Part shown: positions 45,472 through 53,581 of the stretch, piece after piece
Layout of the letters: each line of letters starts with the position of its first letter
How positions within the stretch are numbered: position 1 is the stretch's first letter
DNA from: Solirubrobacter pauli
GTDB lineage: Bacteria; Actinomycetota; Thermoleophilia; Solirubrobacterales; Solirubrobacteraceae
Length of the DNA stretch: 64,000 bases
Assembly (NCBI RefSeq): GCF_003633755.1
Contig: NZ_RBIL01000002.1
Location: forward strand, 868,001 to 932,000
Direction of reading: 5' to 3'
Program-made: the position numbers and the translations under genes
Notes under the pieces: model-generated
Database searches by the model: none
What the model saw: only the letters and a program-made list of their open reading frames with translations
What the model was told of the DNA's origin: nothing

Positions 45472-45512
45472 CGGTCGCCCGGGCGCGGCGGTCGAGCGCG
45501 CCCGGGCGACCG
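45472..45512. terminator. Perfect 16-bp bidirectional hairpin between asnB and phaB
   Basis: CGGTCGCCCGGGCGCG (45472-45487) pairs perfectly with 45497-45512 around a 9-nt loop. It fills the gap between the two convergent stop codons. No U-tract on either strand. Confidence 0.7.
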
Positions 45513-45514
45513 CG

Positions 45515-46339
45515 TCACATCTCCATGCCGCCGTTGACCGCGATCACCTGGCCGGTGATGTACGCGGACGCGTCCGACACGAGGAACTCGACCGCGCGGG
45601 CGACCTCCTCGGGGCGGCCGAGCCGGTTGAGCGGCACCTGCGCGCGGATGCCGTCGAGGACCTTCCCGGGCACGGTCGCGAGCATGTCGGTCTCGACGAA
45701 GCCGGGGGCCACGGCGTTGACGGTCACGTTGCGCCCGTCGGGGTCGAGCCGCTCCGCGCGCTTGAGCATGAACGCCGCCTCCTTGGCCAGCGACATCGTC
45801 AGCCCGAACAGCCCCGACTTGGACGCGGCGTAGTTCACCTGGCCGACGTTGCCCGTCTGCCCGATGATCGAGGAGATGTTCACGATCCGGCCGGCGGCCT
45901 GCTCGAGCATGTGCGGCAGCGCCGCCTGCGCGGTGAAGAACGCGCCCGACAGGTTGACCGCGAGCACGCGGTGCCAGTCGTCGTCGCTCATCCGGAGCGT
46001 GATCCGGTCGGCGGTGATGCCGGCGTTGTTGACCAGGATGTCGAGGCGCCCGCAGCGGTCGAGCACCTCCTGCACCGAGCGCCGGCACTCGTCGGGCGAG
46101 CTGATGTCGCTGCGGTGGACCGAGATCGGCACCTCGGTCCAGGCGCAGTCGGCCGTGAAGCGGGCCGCGGACGCCTCGTCGTGCGCGAAGCCGGCCACGA
46201 CCGTCGCGCCGCGCGCCGCCAGCCGCCGGCTGATCGCGGCGCCGATGCCGCGGGTCCCGCCGGTGACGAACGCGACGCGCCCGGACAGGTCGTCGTCCAG
46301 CTTCGGCGCGGTCTCGCCGTGGGTCTCGATGATGGCCAT
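45515..46339 (-). CDS. phaB: Acetoacetyl-CoA reductase / 3-oxoacyl reductase (PhaB type)
   Basis: A 274-residue short-chain dehydrogenase. TGGTRGIG is the NADPH motif, NNAG is at LVNNAGITAD, the active site has ISSIIGQ (Ser) and YAASK (Tyr, Lys), and the C-terminus is VNGGMEM. It reduces acetoacetyl-CoA to 3-hydroxybutyryl-CoA, the PHA monomer. The assignment over FabG rests on the phasin gene 5 bp upstream and PhaA and PhaC elsewhere in the window. ATG at 46339 has no Shine-Dalgarno and is probably coupled to the phasin stop. Last gene of the NmrA, regulator, phasin, phaB operon. Confidence 0.88.
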   Translation of the reverse strand: MAIIETHGETAPKLDDDLSGRVAFVTGGTRGIGAAISRRLAARGATVVAGFAHDEASAARFTADCAWTEVPISVHRSDISSPDECRRSVQEVLDRCGRLDILVNNAGITADRITLRMSDDDWHRVLAVNLSGAFFTAQAALPHMLEQAAGRIVNISSIIGQTGNVGQVNYAASKSGLFGLTMSLAKEAAFMLKRAERLDPDGRNVTVNAVAPGFVETDMLATVPGKVLDGIRAQVPLNRLGRPEEVARAVEFLVSDASAYITGQVIAVNGGMEM

Positions 46340-46344
46340 GGCGA

Positions 46345-46614
46345 CTAGGGGGCCAGGACCTGGCGGGCGAACCGGCTGGAGGCGCTGAGCATGTCGCGGG
46401 CGAACGCGGCGCGGGCCCGCAGCAGGCGGCTCATCCACTCGACGTCAGTCGCGTCGGCCAGCTTGTCGTCGGCGTCGGCGAACATCCCGAGCGTCTGCTC
46501 CATGGCGTCGGTGGCCTCGAGCATCGTCTTGCGGCCACTGGCAAGCAGCTCCTCGTGGCCGACGCGGAGCGCCGCCACGATCTTCTCCGGGTCCTGCGTG
46601 AACGTCTCTGGCAT
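46345..46614 (-). CDS. Phasin-like PHA-granule protein
   Basis: An 89-residue helical protein (ALRVGHEELLASGRKTMLEA, then TDVEWMSRLLRARAAFARDM). The 'LxxGxEExxxxxKxxxE...A...ARxxF' layout and length are phasin-like: such proteins coat polyhydroxyalkanoate granules. The 5-bp gap to phaB is the strongest support. A second phasin-like gene lies at 58595-58867 beside PhaC. ATG at 46614 follows GGGAG. Sequence similarity within this family is weak, so context carries much of the call. Confidence 0.78.
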   Translation of the reverse strand: MPETFTQDPEKIVAALRVGHEELLASGRKTMLEATDAMEQTLGMFADADDKLADATDVEWMSRLLRARAAFARDMLSASSRFARQVLAP

Positions 46615-46627
46615 GGGGGTCTCCCTG

Positions 46628-47320
46628 TTAGGCAGCGCGTTGCATGGGGGATGGGGGCGTCGCCGGGACCGCGTGACGCTGCGGCACGCGGACGGCGGGT
46701 TGCAGCAGCCCGAGCTGCTGCCCGTGATGGACGGCGGCCGCGCGGTTGCGCACGTCCAGGCGCCGGTAGATCAGCGTCGTGTGGTGCTTGACGGTGTCCA
46801 CGGACAGCCCGAGGATCTGAGCGATGGTGCGGTTCGTCGCGCCCTGCGCCATCAGCTCGAGGATCTGCTGCTGACGGCCGGAGAGCGCGCCGCGCGCCAC
46901 GTCGGAACGCCAGACGAACGGGTCCTCGCCCATGGCGACGGTGCGGATGCTGTTGACGAACTCCGTGGCGGGGACGTCCTTGGCGACGAAGCCCAGGGCG
47001 CCCGCCTCGCGCGCGGCGTGCTGGGTGATCGAGCGCGCGCTCGACGTGAGCAGCACGCGCACGTCGCGGGCGCGCTCGCAGATCGCGGCCGCGATCTCGG
47101 TGCCGAACTCGTCTCCGACGAAGAGGTCGATGACCGCGACGCGCGGGGCGTGGCGCTCGGCGAGCAGGACGGCGTCCGCGCCGCGGCGCGCGCCGATGAT
47201 CCGCGTCACCCACTCCTGGCGTTGCAGGACGACGCGCAGGCCGACATGGATCAGGTCCTGGTTGTCGACGAGCAGGACGCTGCCGCGGGCGGGGAACTTC
47301 ACGACGGCCATGCGGGTCAC
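46628..47320 (-). CDS. NarL/FixJ-type response regulator in the PHA operon
   Basis: A 230-residue regulator. Receiver domain residues about 12-130: LLVDNQDL, phosphorylatable Asp65 in VIDLFVGDEFG, LLTSSA and the Lys in GFVAKDV. The usual acidic pair near the N-terminus is reduced to DN. The LuxR helix-turn-helix is at about 155-215 (LSGRQQQILELMAQGATNRT, then LSVDTVKHHTTLIYRRLDV). GTG at 47320 overlaps the NmrA gene stop by 4 bp, and the phasin gene starts 13 bp after its stop. This places a two-component regulator inside the phasin-PhaB operon. Its kinase is not adjacent. Confidence 0.88.
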   Translation of the reverse strand: MTRMAVVKFPARGSVLLVDNQDLIHVGLRVVLQRQEWVTRIIGARRGADAVLLAERHAPRVAVIDLFVGDEFGTEIAAAICERARDVRVLLTSSARSITQHAAREAGALGFVAKDVPATEFVNSIRTVAMGEDPFVWRSDVARGALSGRQQQILELMAQGATNRTIAQILGLSVDTVKHHTTLIYRRLDVRNRAAAVHHGQQLGLLQPAVRVPQRHAVPATPPSPMQRAA

Positions 47321-48195
47321 GTGTACGTGAGGAGGTCGCCGCGGTGCGCGATCAGGACGTCCCGCAACGTGGTGGGGGACTGGCCGGTGATCGCGGTCGC
47401 CGCCGGGTCGACGACCTCGTAGTAGCCCTCCCGGATCGCGCGGCCGAAGGCGGCGATCGCCTTCGCGACCGGCTTGGGCGCGCCGTTGCGGGTCAGGCCC
47501 CAGGTCAGCACGCGGTCGCCGAGCTGGATCAGCTTGACCGCGCGGCCGCTGACCTCGGAGAGCAGGTCGACCAGCTCGCTCTGCGAGATCGCCTCGCCGG
47601 AGGTGACGTCGTAGGTCTGCTCCTCGTGGCCGTCGGTGGTGAGCACCGTGGCGGCGACGCGGGCGACGTCGTGGCGGGACACGTACCCGAGCCGCCCGTT
47701 GCCGGCGTTCGTGTAGAGCTTGCCGCCGGCGACGGCGAGCGCTCCGGGCTGCACCTGCAGCTCCGCGAAGGTCGCGTTGCGCAGGATGGTCCAGGAGACC
47801 TTCGTGGCGCGCAGGATGTCCTCGGTCTGGCCGTGCTCGGTGGCGACCGGGCCGACCGGGTGCCGCGGGACCGGGTTCAGGAACGACGTGTAGACCACGT
47901 GCTCCACGCCGGCGGCCACGGCGGCTTCGATGGCGGCCTGGTGCTGCGCGACCCGCCGGCCCACGGCCAGCGTGCTGATCAGCAGCATCTGCTCCCCACC
48001 GGCGAACGCGGCAGGCAGGGTGTGCGGCGCGTCGAAGTCGCCGTGGCGCACCGTGGCGCCACGCGCGGTCAGGTCCTGCAACGCCTCGGGGTGGCGCGTC
48101 ACGAGCACCAGCTCCGAGGCGGGCGACCGCTCGAGCAACTCCTCCGCGACGAGGCGCCCGAGGTGTCCGGACGCCCCGGTGACGATCGTCGACAC
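47317..48195 (-). CDS. NmrA-like NAD(P)-binding oxidoreductase (quinone-reductase-2-like)
   Basis: A 292-residue atypical short-chain dehydrogenase. TIVTGASGHLGRLVAEEL is the dinucleotide-binding motif, GDFDAPHTL follows, and GVEHVVYTSFLN replaces the classical YxxxK site, as in NmrA and QOR2 proteins. It may bind NAD(P) as a redox sensor or reduce quinones. GTG at 48195 follows GGAGA at 7 nt. First gene of the operon with the response regulator, phasin and phaB; a redox link to PHA synthesis is an inference. Confidence 0.82.
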   Translation of the reverse strand: MSTIVTGASGHLGRLVAEELLERSPASELVLVTRHPEALQDLTARGATVRHGDFDAPHTLPAAFAGGEQMLLISTLAVGRRVAQHQAAIEAAVAAGVEHVVYTSFLNPVPRHPVGPVATEHGQTEDILRATKVSWTILRNATFAELQVQPGALAVAGGKLYTNAGNGRLGYVSRHDVARVAATVLTTDGHEEQTYDVTSGEAISQSELVDLLSEVSGRAVKLIQLGDRVLTWGLTRNGAPKPVAKAIAAFGRAIREGYYEVVDPAATAITGQSPTTLRDVLIAHRGDLLTYT

Positions 48196-48438
48196 AGGCA
48201 ATCTCCGTTTCTTGTGAGCCGGCGCGCGGGGTACGCGGCGCTCGACGGCAACGAAGCTATGGCCGCGCTGGCCCGAATGGGACTGGTCCGAGCGCCAGCT
48301 CGACCCGCCCAACGGGGCGGCCCTTCGACGCGCGGGGCACAAGGGCCGGTGGGTGCGCGTCCTCGGTCCAGTGTGCCGGTCGCCGGGGCGGGGCGACATT
48401 GACGGACAGCCTGCCCCCTACCGACAGGACCTTTCGGA

Positions 48439-49608
48439 ATGCACAACATCACGTCTCCCGGACGCCTCAACGGCCGGCGTGTCGTGCCGGCCGCCGCGGC
48501 GGCGTTGACCGCCGTGGCGCTGGCCGCGCCGGGCGCGAACGCGCAGACCTCACCGATCGCCGTCGACGTCGCCCAGGACTCCGTGCTCGTGACCGGGCTG
48601 CCGTTCGGCCAGGCGAAGCTGCAGATCACGCGTCCGGACCTCCGGACCGGGTCGCCGGTCGTGATCGGCGAGATCTCGGGCCTCTCGCTCTTCGGCTTCC
48701 CGTTCGGGGCCAACACGACCGCGCCGACGTTGCTGAACCCGCTCGGCGACTGCTGGCAGGCGGGCGTGCTCGCCCTCGCCAACAACGCGGGCCTGACGCC
48801 GGACATCCTGCCCGGTGACACGGCCACGGTCGTGGGCGGCCCGACCTACACGGTGCCCGCCGACACGCCGCTGTCCAACGGCTCACCCGGCGGCCCGATC
48901 TCCGGCTGCGACACGGTGTCCCTGTTCGGCAAGAACATCGTCACCGACGCGCAGTTCTCCGGTCCGGGCACCGACCTGGCCGTCGCCGGACACGCGCAGC
49001 CGGGAGCCAAGGCCGTCTCGGTGTTCGTCAAGGACGCGAACGGCGTCGCGTCCGAGCCGGTCGACGCCACGCTCGCCGCCGACGGCAGCTACACCGCGAC
49101 GGTCCCGGTGGCGAAGCTCGCCGGGCTCGCCGACGGGAAGGTGACCGTCGCCGGCGACTACAACATCCCGGATGTCGCCACCGGCACGCTGGCCCACGTC
49201 GGCGGCGTGACGATGGAGGCCGAGAAGAGCACCCCGGCCGCCCCGCCGCGCAGCGAGCCGCCGGCCAACCCCGGCCCGCCGGCGGCACCGGCGAAGATCG
49301 CCCTGTCCGGCCTGTTCATGCGGTCGGCGATCAAGGCCAAGTCCGTCGCCGCGGGCAAGCTCCGCGTGTCGTTCATCACCCCGACCGGCGCCCAGTTCGT
49401 CCGCGTCCGCCTGTGGCGGCCCGGCCAGACCGCGGCGCTGAACGTCGTCGCCGCCGGCACGCCGGGCAAGCGCCAGACCGTGGCGTTGACCGGCGCGAAG
49501 GCGAGCAAGCTCAAGAAGGGCGCGACCTACAACGTGACCGTGAGCGCCAGCCCGCTGAAGACGATGTTCGTCGGCCCGTCGCTGCGAGCCAAGGTGCGCA
49601 TCCGCTAG
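48439..49608 (+). CDS. Secreted protein, paralogue of the 19.2-kb gene, with shared C-terminal module
   Basis: A 389-residue exported protein with the signal peptide RVVPAAAAALTAVALAAPGANA. Its blocks DSVLVTGLPFGQAKLQITRP, GSPVVIGEI, LGDCWQAGVLAL and GLTPDILPGDTATV align end to end with the 390-residue protein at 19207-20379. It lacks the Pro-rich linker's length but has the same C-terminal module (KLRVSFITPTGAQFVRVRLW, then RQTVALTGAKASKLKKG). Function unknown. It diverges from the NmrA operon and ends in a 13-bp hairpin. ATG at 48439 precedes the hydrophobic core. Confidence 0.75.
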   Translation: MHNITSPGRLNGRRVVPAAAAALTAVALAAPGANAQTSPIAVDVAQDSVLVTGLPFGQAKLQITRPDLRTGSPVVIGEISGLSLFGFPFGANTTAPTLLNPLGDCWQAGVLALANNAGLTPDILPGDTATVVGGPTYTVPADTPLSNGSPGGPISGCDTVSLFGKNIVTDAQFSGPGTDLAVAGHAQPGAKAVSVFVKDANGVASEPVDATLAADGSYTATVPVAKLAGLADGKVTVAGDYNIPDVATGTLAHVGGVTMEAEKSTPAAPPRSEPPANPGPPAAPAKIALSGLFMRSAIKAKSVAAGKLRVSFITPTGAQFVRVRLWRPGQTAALNVVAAGTPGKRQTVALTGAKASKLKKGATYNVTVSASPLKTMFVGPSLRAKVRIR

Positions 49609-49638
49609 CCGGTCCGCACGACCACCGCTGAAGGACCC

Positions 49639-49668
49639 GAACGGCCCCGGACTGCTCCGGGGCCGTTC
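49639..49668 (+). terminator. Hairpin after the secreted paralogue
   Basis: GAACGGCCCCGGA (49639-49651) pairs perfectly with 49656-49668 around a 4-nt loop. The stem starts 30 bp past the stop. Confidence 0.6.
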
Positions 49669-49764
49669 TGCGTCTCGCACGTGCGCGCGTGCGCGCGCGC
49701 CCGAAGGTGCTCAGCAGGCCGGTTCCGGCGGCGCCGCCGCGCGGCGTCCGCGCACCTTCGATGA

Positions 49765-50973
49765 GTGACTTCCAGACGCTACATACTCGTGGCGACGCTG
49801 CTCCTGATCTCGCTCTCCGTCGTCCCTACGGCCGCGAGCGCGCGCTCGCGCCCGCTGATCGTCGGGGGGACGGTCGCGCCGGCCACCGCGTGGCCGTCCG
49901 TCGCCTACCTCTACGGGGTCGTCCCCAAGCCGGACGGCGCCGACACGGCGTACGCGTGCACCGGGACCGTGATCGCTCCACAGTGGATCCTGACCGCCGC
50001 CCACTGCACGCAAGGGCGCACGGGCGAGCCGTTGCGCACGTTGACCGCGACGCTCGGCGCCGCCGACCACGACGACCCGCGCGCCGACGCGGTCCCGATC
50101 GACCGGGTCGTCCAGGACGGCTACGACCCCGAGCGCAACCGCAACGACGTCGCGCTCGTGCACCTCGCACGGCCGACGTCGCAGCCCGCGATGCGGATCG
50201 CGACCGGCGCGGACAACCTCGTCAGCCCCGCCGACCGGCCCAACGCCGCCGGCTGGGGCGCGACCGACACGTCCGGCACCGAGTTCACGCCCGCGCTCCA
50301 GCAGGGCTACCTGCAGATCTGGTCCGCCGCCGACTGCGCGACCGTCAGCAGCGACTTCGACCCGCAGACGCAGGTCTGCGCCGGCACGACGGGCCGGACC
50401 GGCGCGTGCTTCGGCGACAGCGGCGGGCCGCTCGTGCAGTTCGACGCGATCACGGGCGAGCCGGTGCTGTGGGGCGTCACGAGCTACGCGCCGCAGGACG
50501 GCGGACCGCCCTGCGCGCTCTCGCACCCGGTCGTCTACTCGCTGGTGCCGGCGTTCGCGTCGTTCATCACGTCGACGCTGACCGCCTCGCCCTCGCTGCC
50601 CCCGAGCATCGTGCCGTTCCCCGTGCCGGAGCCCGAGGCCGAGCCGGACGAGCTCGAGCCGGCGGTCGGGCCGAGCGACCTCCGCGTCCGCGAGCGCATC
50701 TCCTTGGGCGCCGCGCGCGCCGGGAAGCTGCGCGCCTCGGTGGTCGTGCCCACCGACGCCCGCTACCTCCGTGTGCGGCTCTCGCGCCGCGGCGACACCC
50801 GCGTCCTGCGGATCGTCCACGCCGACCTGCCCGGGGAGCGCCAGGCGTTCGCGCTCCGCGGCCGCGGGCTCTCCAAGCTGCGGCGCGGGCGCTACACGCT
50901 CACCGTCGGCGCGGGTCCGAGCCGCGACGGGCTGACGTCCGCCGTCGTGCGCGCGTCCATCCTCGTCCGCTGA
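49765..50973 (+). CDS. Secreted trypsin-like serine protease (S1) with the shared C-terminal module
   Basis: A 402-residue exported protease. Mature start region RPLIVGGTVAPATAWPSVAY resembles the IVGG activation site, then LTAAHC (His80), RNDVALVHL (Asp128) and CFGDSGGPL (Ser219) complete the triad. After the protease domain a Pro/Glu-rich linker (about 273-300) leads to a module of about 95 residues (KLRASVVVPTDARYLRVRLS, then ALRGRGLSKLRRGRYTLTVG) shared with the proteins at 19207 and 48439. GTG at 49765 is used; an ATG four bases earlier is in another frame. A 14-bp hairpin follows. Confidence 0.9.
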   Translation: MTSRRYILVATLLLISLSVVPTAASARSRPLIVGGTVAPATAWPSVAYLYGVVPKPDGADTAYACTGTVIAPQWILTAAHCTQGRTGEPLRTLTATLGAADHDDPRADAVPIDRVVQDGYDPERNRNDVALVHLARPTSQPAMRIATGADNLVSPADRPNAAGWGATDTSGTEFTPALQQGYLQIWSAADCATVSSDFDPQTQVCAGTTGRTGACFGDSGGPLVQFDAITGEPVLWGVTSYAPQDGGPPCALSHPVVYSLVPAFASFITSTLTASPSLPPSIVPFPVPEPEAEPDELEPAVGPSDLRVRERISLGAARAGKLRASVVVPTDARYLRVRLSRRGDTRVLRIVHADLPGERQAFALRGRGLSKLRRGRYTLTVGAGPSRDGLTSAVVRASILVR

Positions 50974-50983
50974 TCGACGTCCA

Positions 50984-51019
50984 GAGCCACCGGAGGGCGA
51001 ACGGCCCCTCCGGTGGCTC
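50984..51019. terminator. Bidirectional hairpin between the protease and CAP genes
   Basis: GAGCCACCGGAGGG (50984-50997) pairs perfectly over 14 bp with 51006-51019 around an 8-nt loop, between convergent genes. Confidence 0.65.
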
Positions 51020-51031
51020 GGCGTCCTTCGG

Positions 51032-51520
51032 TCAGGTGCCGAAGTCGGCGGTGTAGGTGCGGCCGTCGTGGTCGCTCAGGTCCGGCACGGGGACGCCGAA
51101 CGCGCGCCCCACGCCGACGACCCGGAACCGCGGGTCCAGGAGGATCTCGCGGTGCTCGGCGCTCGCCATCCACGCGGCGACGGTGGCCACCGGGGTGGCC
51201 AGCTCACCGGTTCCCCAGGCGAGCGTCTCGCCGGCCGCCCAGGACCGGCGGCCGCGCGCCCACGCGGTGCGGGCGACGCGGGCGCCGAAGTCGCCGTGGG
51301 CGAAGCGCCGGCGGGCGACCATGGCGACCGAGTGCGAGCGGGCGATCGCGGCCAGCGACCGGTCGCCGCGCACGAGGCGCAGGCCGTGGGCGCTGCGCTG
51401 GACGTTGATCGCGCAGATGACCGCCGCGACGTCGCCCCTGCAGCGCGGCCGTGCGGACGACACGGCCGGCACGGCCACGACCGCCGCGGCCATGACGACC
51501 GCGGCGACCCTGGCCAGCAC
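51032..51520 (-). CDS. Secreted CAP/SCP (PR-1-like) domain protein
   Basis: A 162-residue exported protein with a short signal peptide (VVMAAAVVAVPAVSSA). The CAP fold is shown by INVQRSAHGLRLVRGDRSL, RFAHGDFGARV (conserved His), WAAGETLAWGTG (conserved Glu) and WMASAEHREILLDPRFRVVG. Bacterial CAP proteins bind lipids or wall material; the exact role is unknown. GTG at 51520 lies 11 bp after a small upstream gene and is probably co-transcribed with it. Confidence 0.85.
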   Translation of the reverse strand: MLARVAAVVMAAAVVAVPAVSSARPRCRGDVAAVICAINVQRSAHGLRLVRGDRSLAAIARSHSVAMVARRRFAHGDFGARVARTAWARGRRSWAAGETLAWGTGELATPVATVAAWMASAEHREILLDPRFRVVGVGRAFGVPVPDLSDHDGRTYTADFGT

Positions 51521-51531
51521 GGCCAGGGAGC

Positions 51532-51717
51532 TCAGCTCTGCGTCCGGCGGTGGTTGGGCGCTGGGGAGGCCGCCCGGAACCGGCGGGTGGATCCGTCACG
51601 CTGCGCCGCCGCGGGCTGGTGGGCGCGGATCTGCTCCACGGCCATCAGGAACTGCCGGCGCGTCTGGTCGAGATCCGCCTGCGTCGGGGTCACTGCCTTG
51701 TGGGTGCGGTGCGTCAT
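51532..51717 (-). CDS. Small basic protein upstream of the CAP gene
   Basis: A 61-residue protein (MTHRTHKAVTPTQADLDQTR, then RQFLMAVEQIRAHQPAAAQ) rich in Arg and Gln, with no signal peptide. GAGGAGG at 7 nt before the ATG is a strong ribosome site, which supports a real gene. No known family. The exact 13-bp sequence TGGGCCAACGGCC lies 70 bp upstream and recurs upstream of PhaC. Confidence 0.6.
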   Translation of the reverse strand: MTHRTHKAVTPTQADLDQTRRQFLMAVEQIRAHQPAAAQRDGSTRRFRAASPAPNHRRTQS

Positions 51718-51787
51718 GTGACGACCTCCTCATCGGGGTTGTGTACAGCCACGGTCGAGCTTGCAAAGCGCGGCGCGCCGTCGAAAC

Positions 51788-51800
51788 TGGCCGTTGGCCC
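51788..51800 (-). promoter_or_regulatory. 13-bp element TGGGCCAACGGCC (copy 1)
   Basis: Identical to 58980-58992 upstream of PhaC, in the same orientation relative to the downstream gene. A one-mismatch copy (TGGCCCAACGGCC) is at 56235-56247. Candidate activator or sigma-factor site. Confidence 0.4.
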
Positions 51801-51820
51801 AGCGACGGCCGCTCGGGCGG

Positions 51821-53443
51821 TCACGCGCGGGCCCGCAGCGCGACGGAGGTCTGGAAGAGCGCGCGGTCGCCCCGCTCGCCGGTCACGCGAAAGCGCACGA
51901 CGGTCGGCAGGCCCTGCGCACGTCGGAGGCGCTGCCGGCCGCGGCGTGAGAGCACGAGCCGCAGGCGGACCGCGCTCCCGGCGCGCAGGCGCACGCTGGT
52001 GCTCCCGAGCGGCGCCGTGCGTCCTCGCACCTTCGCGGTGTACGTGCCGTGCACGCTGCAGGCCCGCGCGCAGGCGAGCGCGACCGTGCCGAAGCCGCCG
52101 CGGCGGTCCGGGCGCTTCGCGAGCCGCAAGAAGCGCGCGGTGGCGAGCGCTGGTCGCTTGGCTGCGGCGGGCGGGGCGGGGGCGGTCGGGGGTGCGGTCG
52201 GGACCTGGGGCTCGGGCGGTCCGGGCTCCACGGGTGCGGGCGGGGCCGTCGCGAACCCGTCCAGGGGCGTGATGGCCGCCGCTGCGCCGTCCGCCCGCGC
52301 GCTGTAGAGGAACGGCCGCCGCGCGCCGATGTACCCGGCGGTGCCGATGCCGGCGATCCGGTCGGGGGTCGCCGCGACGGCCGCGAAGCTCGACGGCAGG
52401 TAGGGGAACGGGTCCAGGACCCGCGCGCCGCTGGGCGCGAGCACATCCTCCGCGGGCTCCAGCGCCGCCGGTTCGAACGCCGCGACCGCGGCCCGTGCCA
52501 GCCAGCCCGCGGGCGTGCCCCAGCCGAGCTGCGAGCCGCCGACGAGCCAGCTGCCCGACGCGAGCCGGGTGAGCGCGGCCGTGCCCGTCGGCGCGCCGCC
52601 GCTGCCGAAGCTCAGCGCGCGCCGGCCGCCGGCGCCGCAGCGCGTGTCGGCGGTCAGGGCCGGGAGCGTGAAGCACTGGCCGTAGAGGGCGGTGCCGGAG
52701 AGCCCGACCGCGACGCCCGAGCCGGGGGCCGCTCCGACCGCGGTGAACGCGTCGCCGAGCAGCCCGCCGAGGTCGAAGGTCCGCGTGGCGCCCGGCAGCA
52801 GGTCGGCGCCGAAGCGGAACAGCGCGGCGTCGGTGCCGGAGAAGCCGGCCGCGATCGGGGCGCCGGAGGCGTCGAGCGCGACCGACGTGAAGCCGACGTT
52901 CGTGGCCGCGTCCGGGCCGCCGATGGTCGCGGAGGCGCGCACCGTGCAGGTGCCGCCGTCGACGATCGCGATGACGCCGCGGGTCGGCAGCGCGAGCGTC
53001 CCGCCGACGACCACCAGGTCGCGGCCGAGGGCCGCCGCGCGACCGGGGAGGATCGCCGTGCCGAGGCTGTTGACCGTCACGCCGGTCGGCCCGCAGGCAC
53101 GTTGCAGCGTGCCGGTGTCGGGGTCGAGCTTGGCGACGACGAGCCCGCCGTTGCCGTAGCCGACGCTGTACAGGTAGCCGCCGGCGGCGACGAGGTCGGT
53201 CACCCCGTCGGCGGAGCCGAGCGCGCCCTCGACGCGCTCGAGCCAGTCGAAGCCCGCGGTCTGCGGGTTCCAGCGGCCGACGACGCTCGAGCGCAGGTCA
53301 CCGCTGTGGAACGCGGAGCCACCGACGTACACGCGGCCGTCGGCGAGGGCGACCGCGGTGGCGTCGGCGTCCTGCGCCTGGGCCGGTGGTGCGGTCACGG
53401 CAGCGGTCGCGGCCAGCACGGCCGTCAGCACGCAGCGCTTCAT
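51821..53443 (-). CDS. Large secreted protein with WD/Kelch-like repeats and Arg-rich C-terminal domain
   Basis: A 540-residue exported protein: signal peptide [20 protein letters not shown], then about 360 residues of repeating strands ([58 protein letters not shown]) consistent with a beta-propeller. A Pro-rich linker (about 405-435) leads to a C-terminal domain of about 105 residues with [20 protein letters not shown]. That domain recalls the shared secreted module but is not clearly homologous. Three or four cysteines. No enzymatic motif. It diverges from the thiolase gene. Confidence 0.7.
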   Translation of the reverse strand: MKRCVLTAVLAATAAVTAPPAQAQDADATAVALADGRVYVGGSAFHSGDLRSSVVGRWNPQTAGFDWLERVEGALGSADGVTDLVAAGGYLYSVGYGNGGLVVAKLDPDTGTLQRACGPTGVTVNSLGTAILPGRAAALGRDLVVVGGTLALPTRGVIAIVDGGTCTVRASATIGGPDAATNVGFTSVALDASGAPIAAGFSGTDAALFRFGADLLPGATRTFDLGGLLGDAFTAVGAAPGSGVAVGLSGTALYGQCFTLPALTADTRCGAGGRRALSFGSGGAPTGTAALTRLASGSWLVGGSQLGWGTPAGWLARAAVAAFEPAALEPAEDVLAPSGARVLDPFPYLPSSFAAVAATPDRIAGIGTAGYIGARRPFLYSARADGAAAAITPLDGFATAPPAPVEPGPPEPQVPTAPPTAPAPPAAAKRPALATARFLRLAKRPDRRGGFGTVALACARACSVHGTYTAKVRGRTAPLGSTSVRLRAGSAVRLRLVLSRRGRQRLRRAQGLPTVVRFRVTGERGDRALFQTSVALRARA

Positions 53444-53581
53444 CCTCGGGTTCCCTCTCCAGCGGACACTGGACCGCAAGGCTGTGCCCGATCGCGCTCG
53501 ACGGCCACTGTCCCGAGGACCGGGTGGACCGCCCGCATGGGACAGCGGCGGGCCGCGCGCGACGCGCTTAGCGTCCCGCGG

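Noticed and set aside
49761-51056. ATG at 49761 with a long Arg-rich frame over the protease gene
   Set aside because: The frame shifted by 1 from it, starting at GTG 49765, encodes a signal peptide and the full serine-protease triad.
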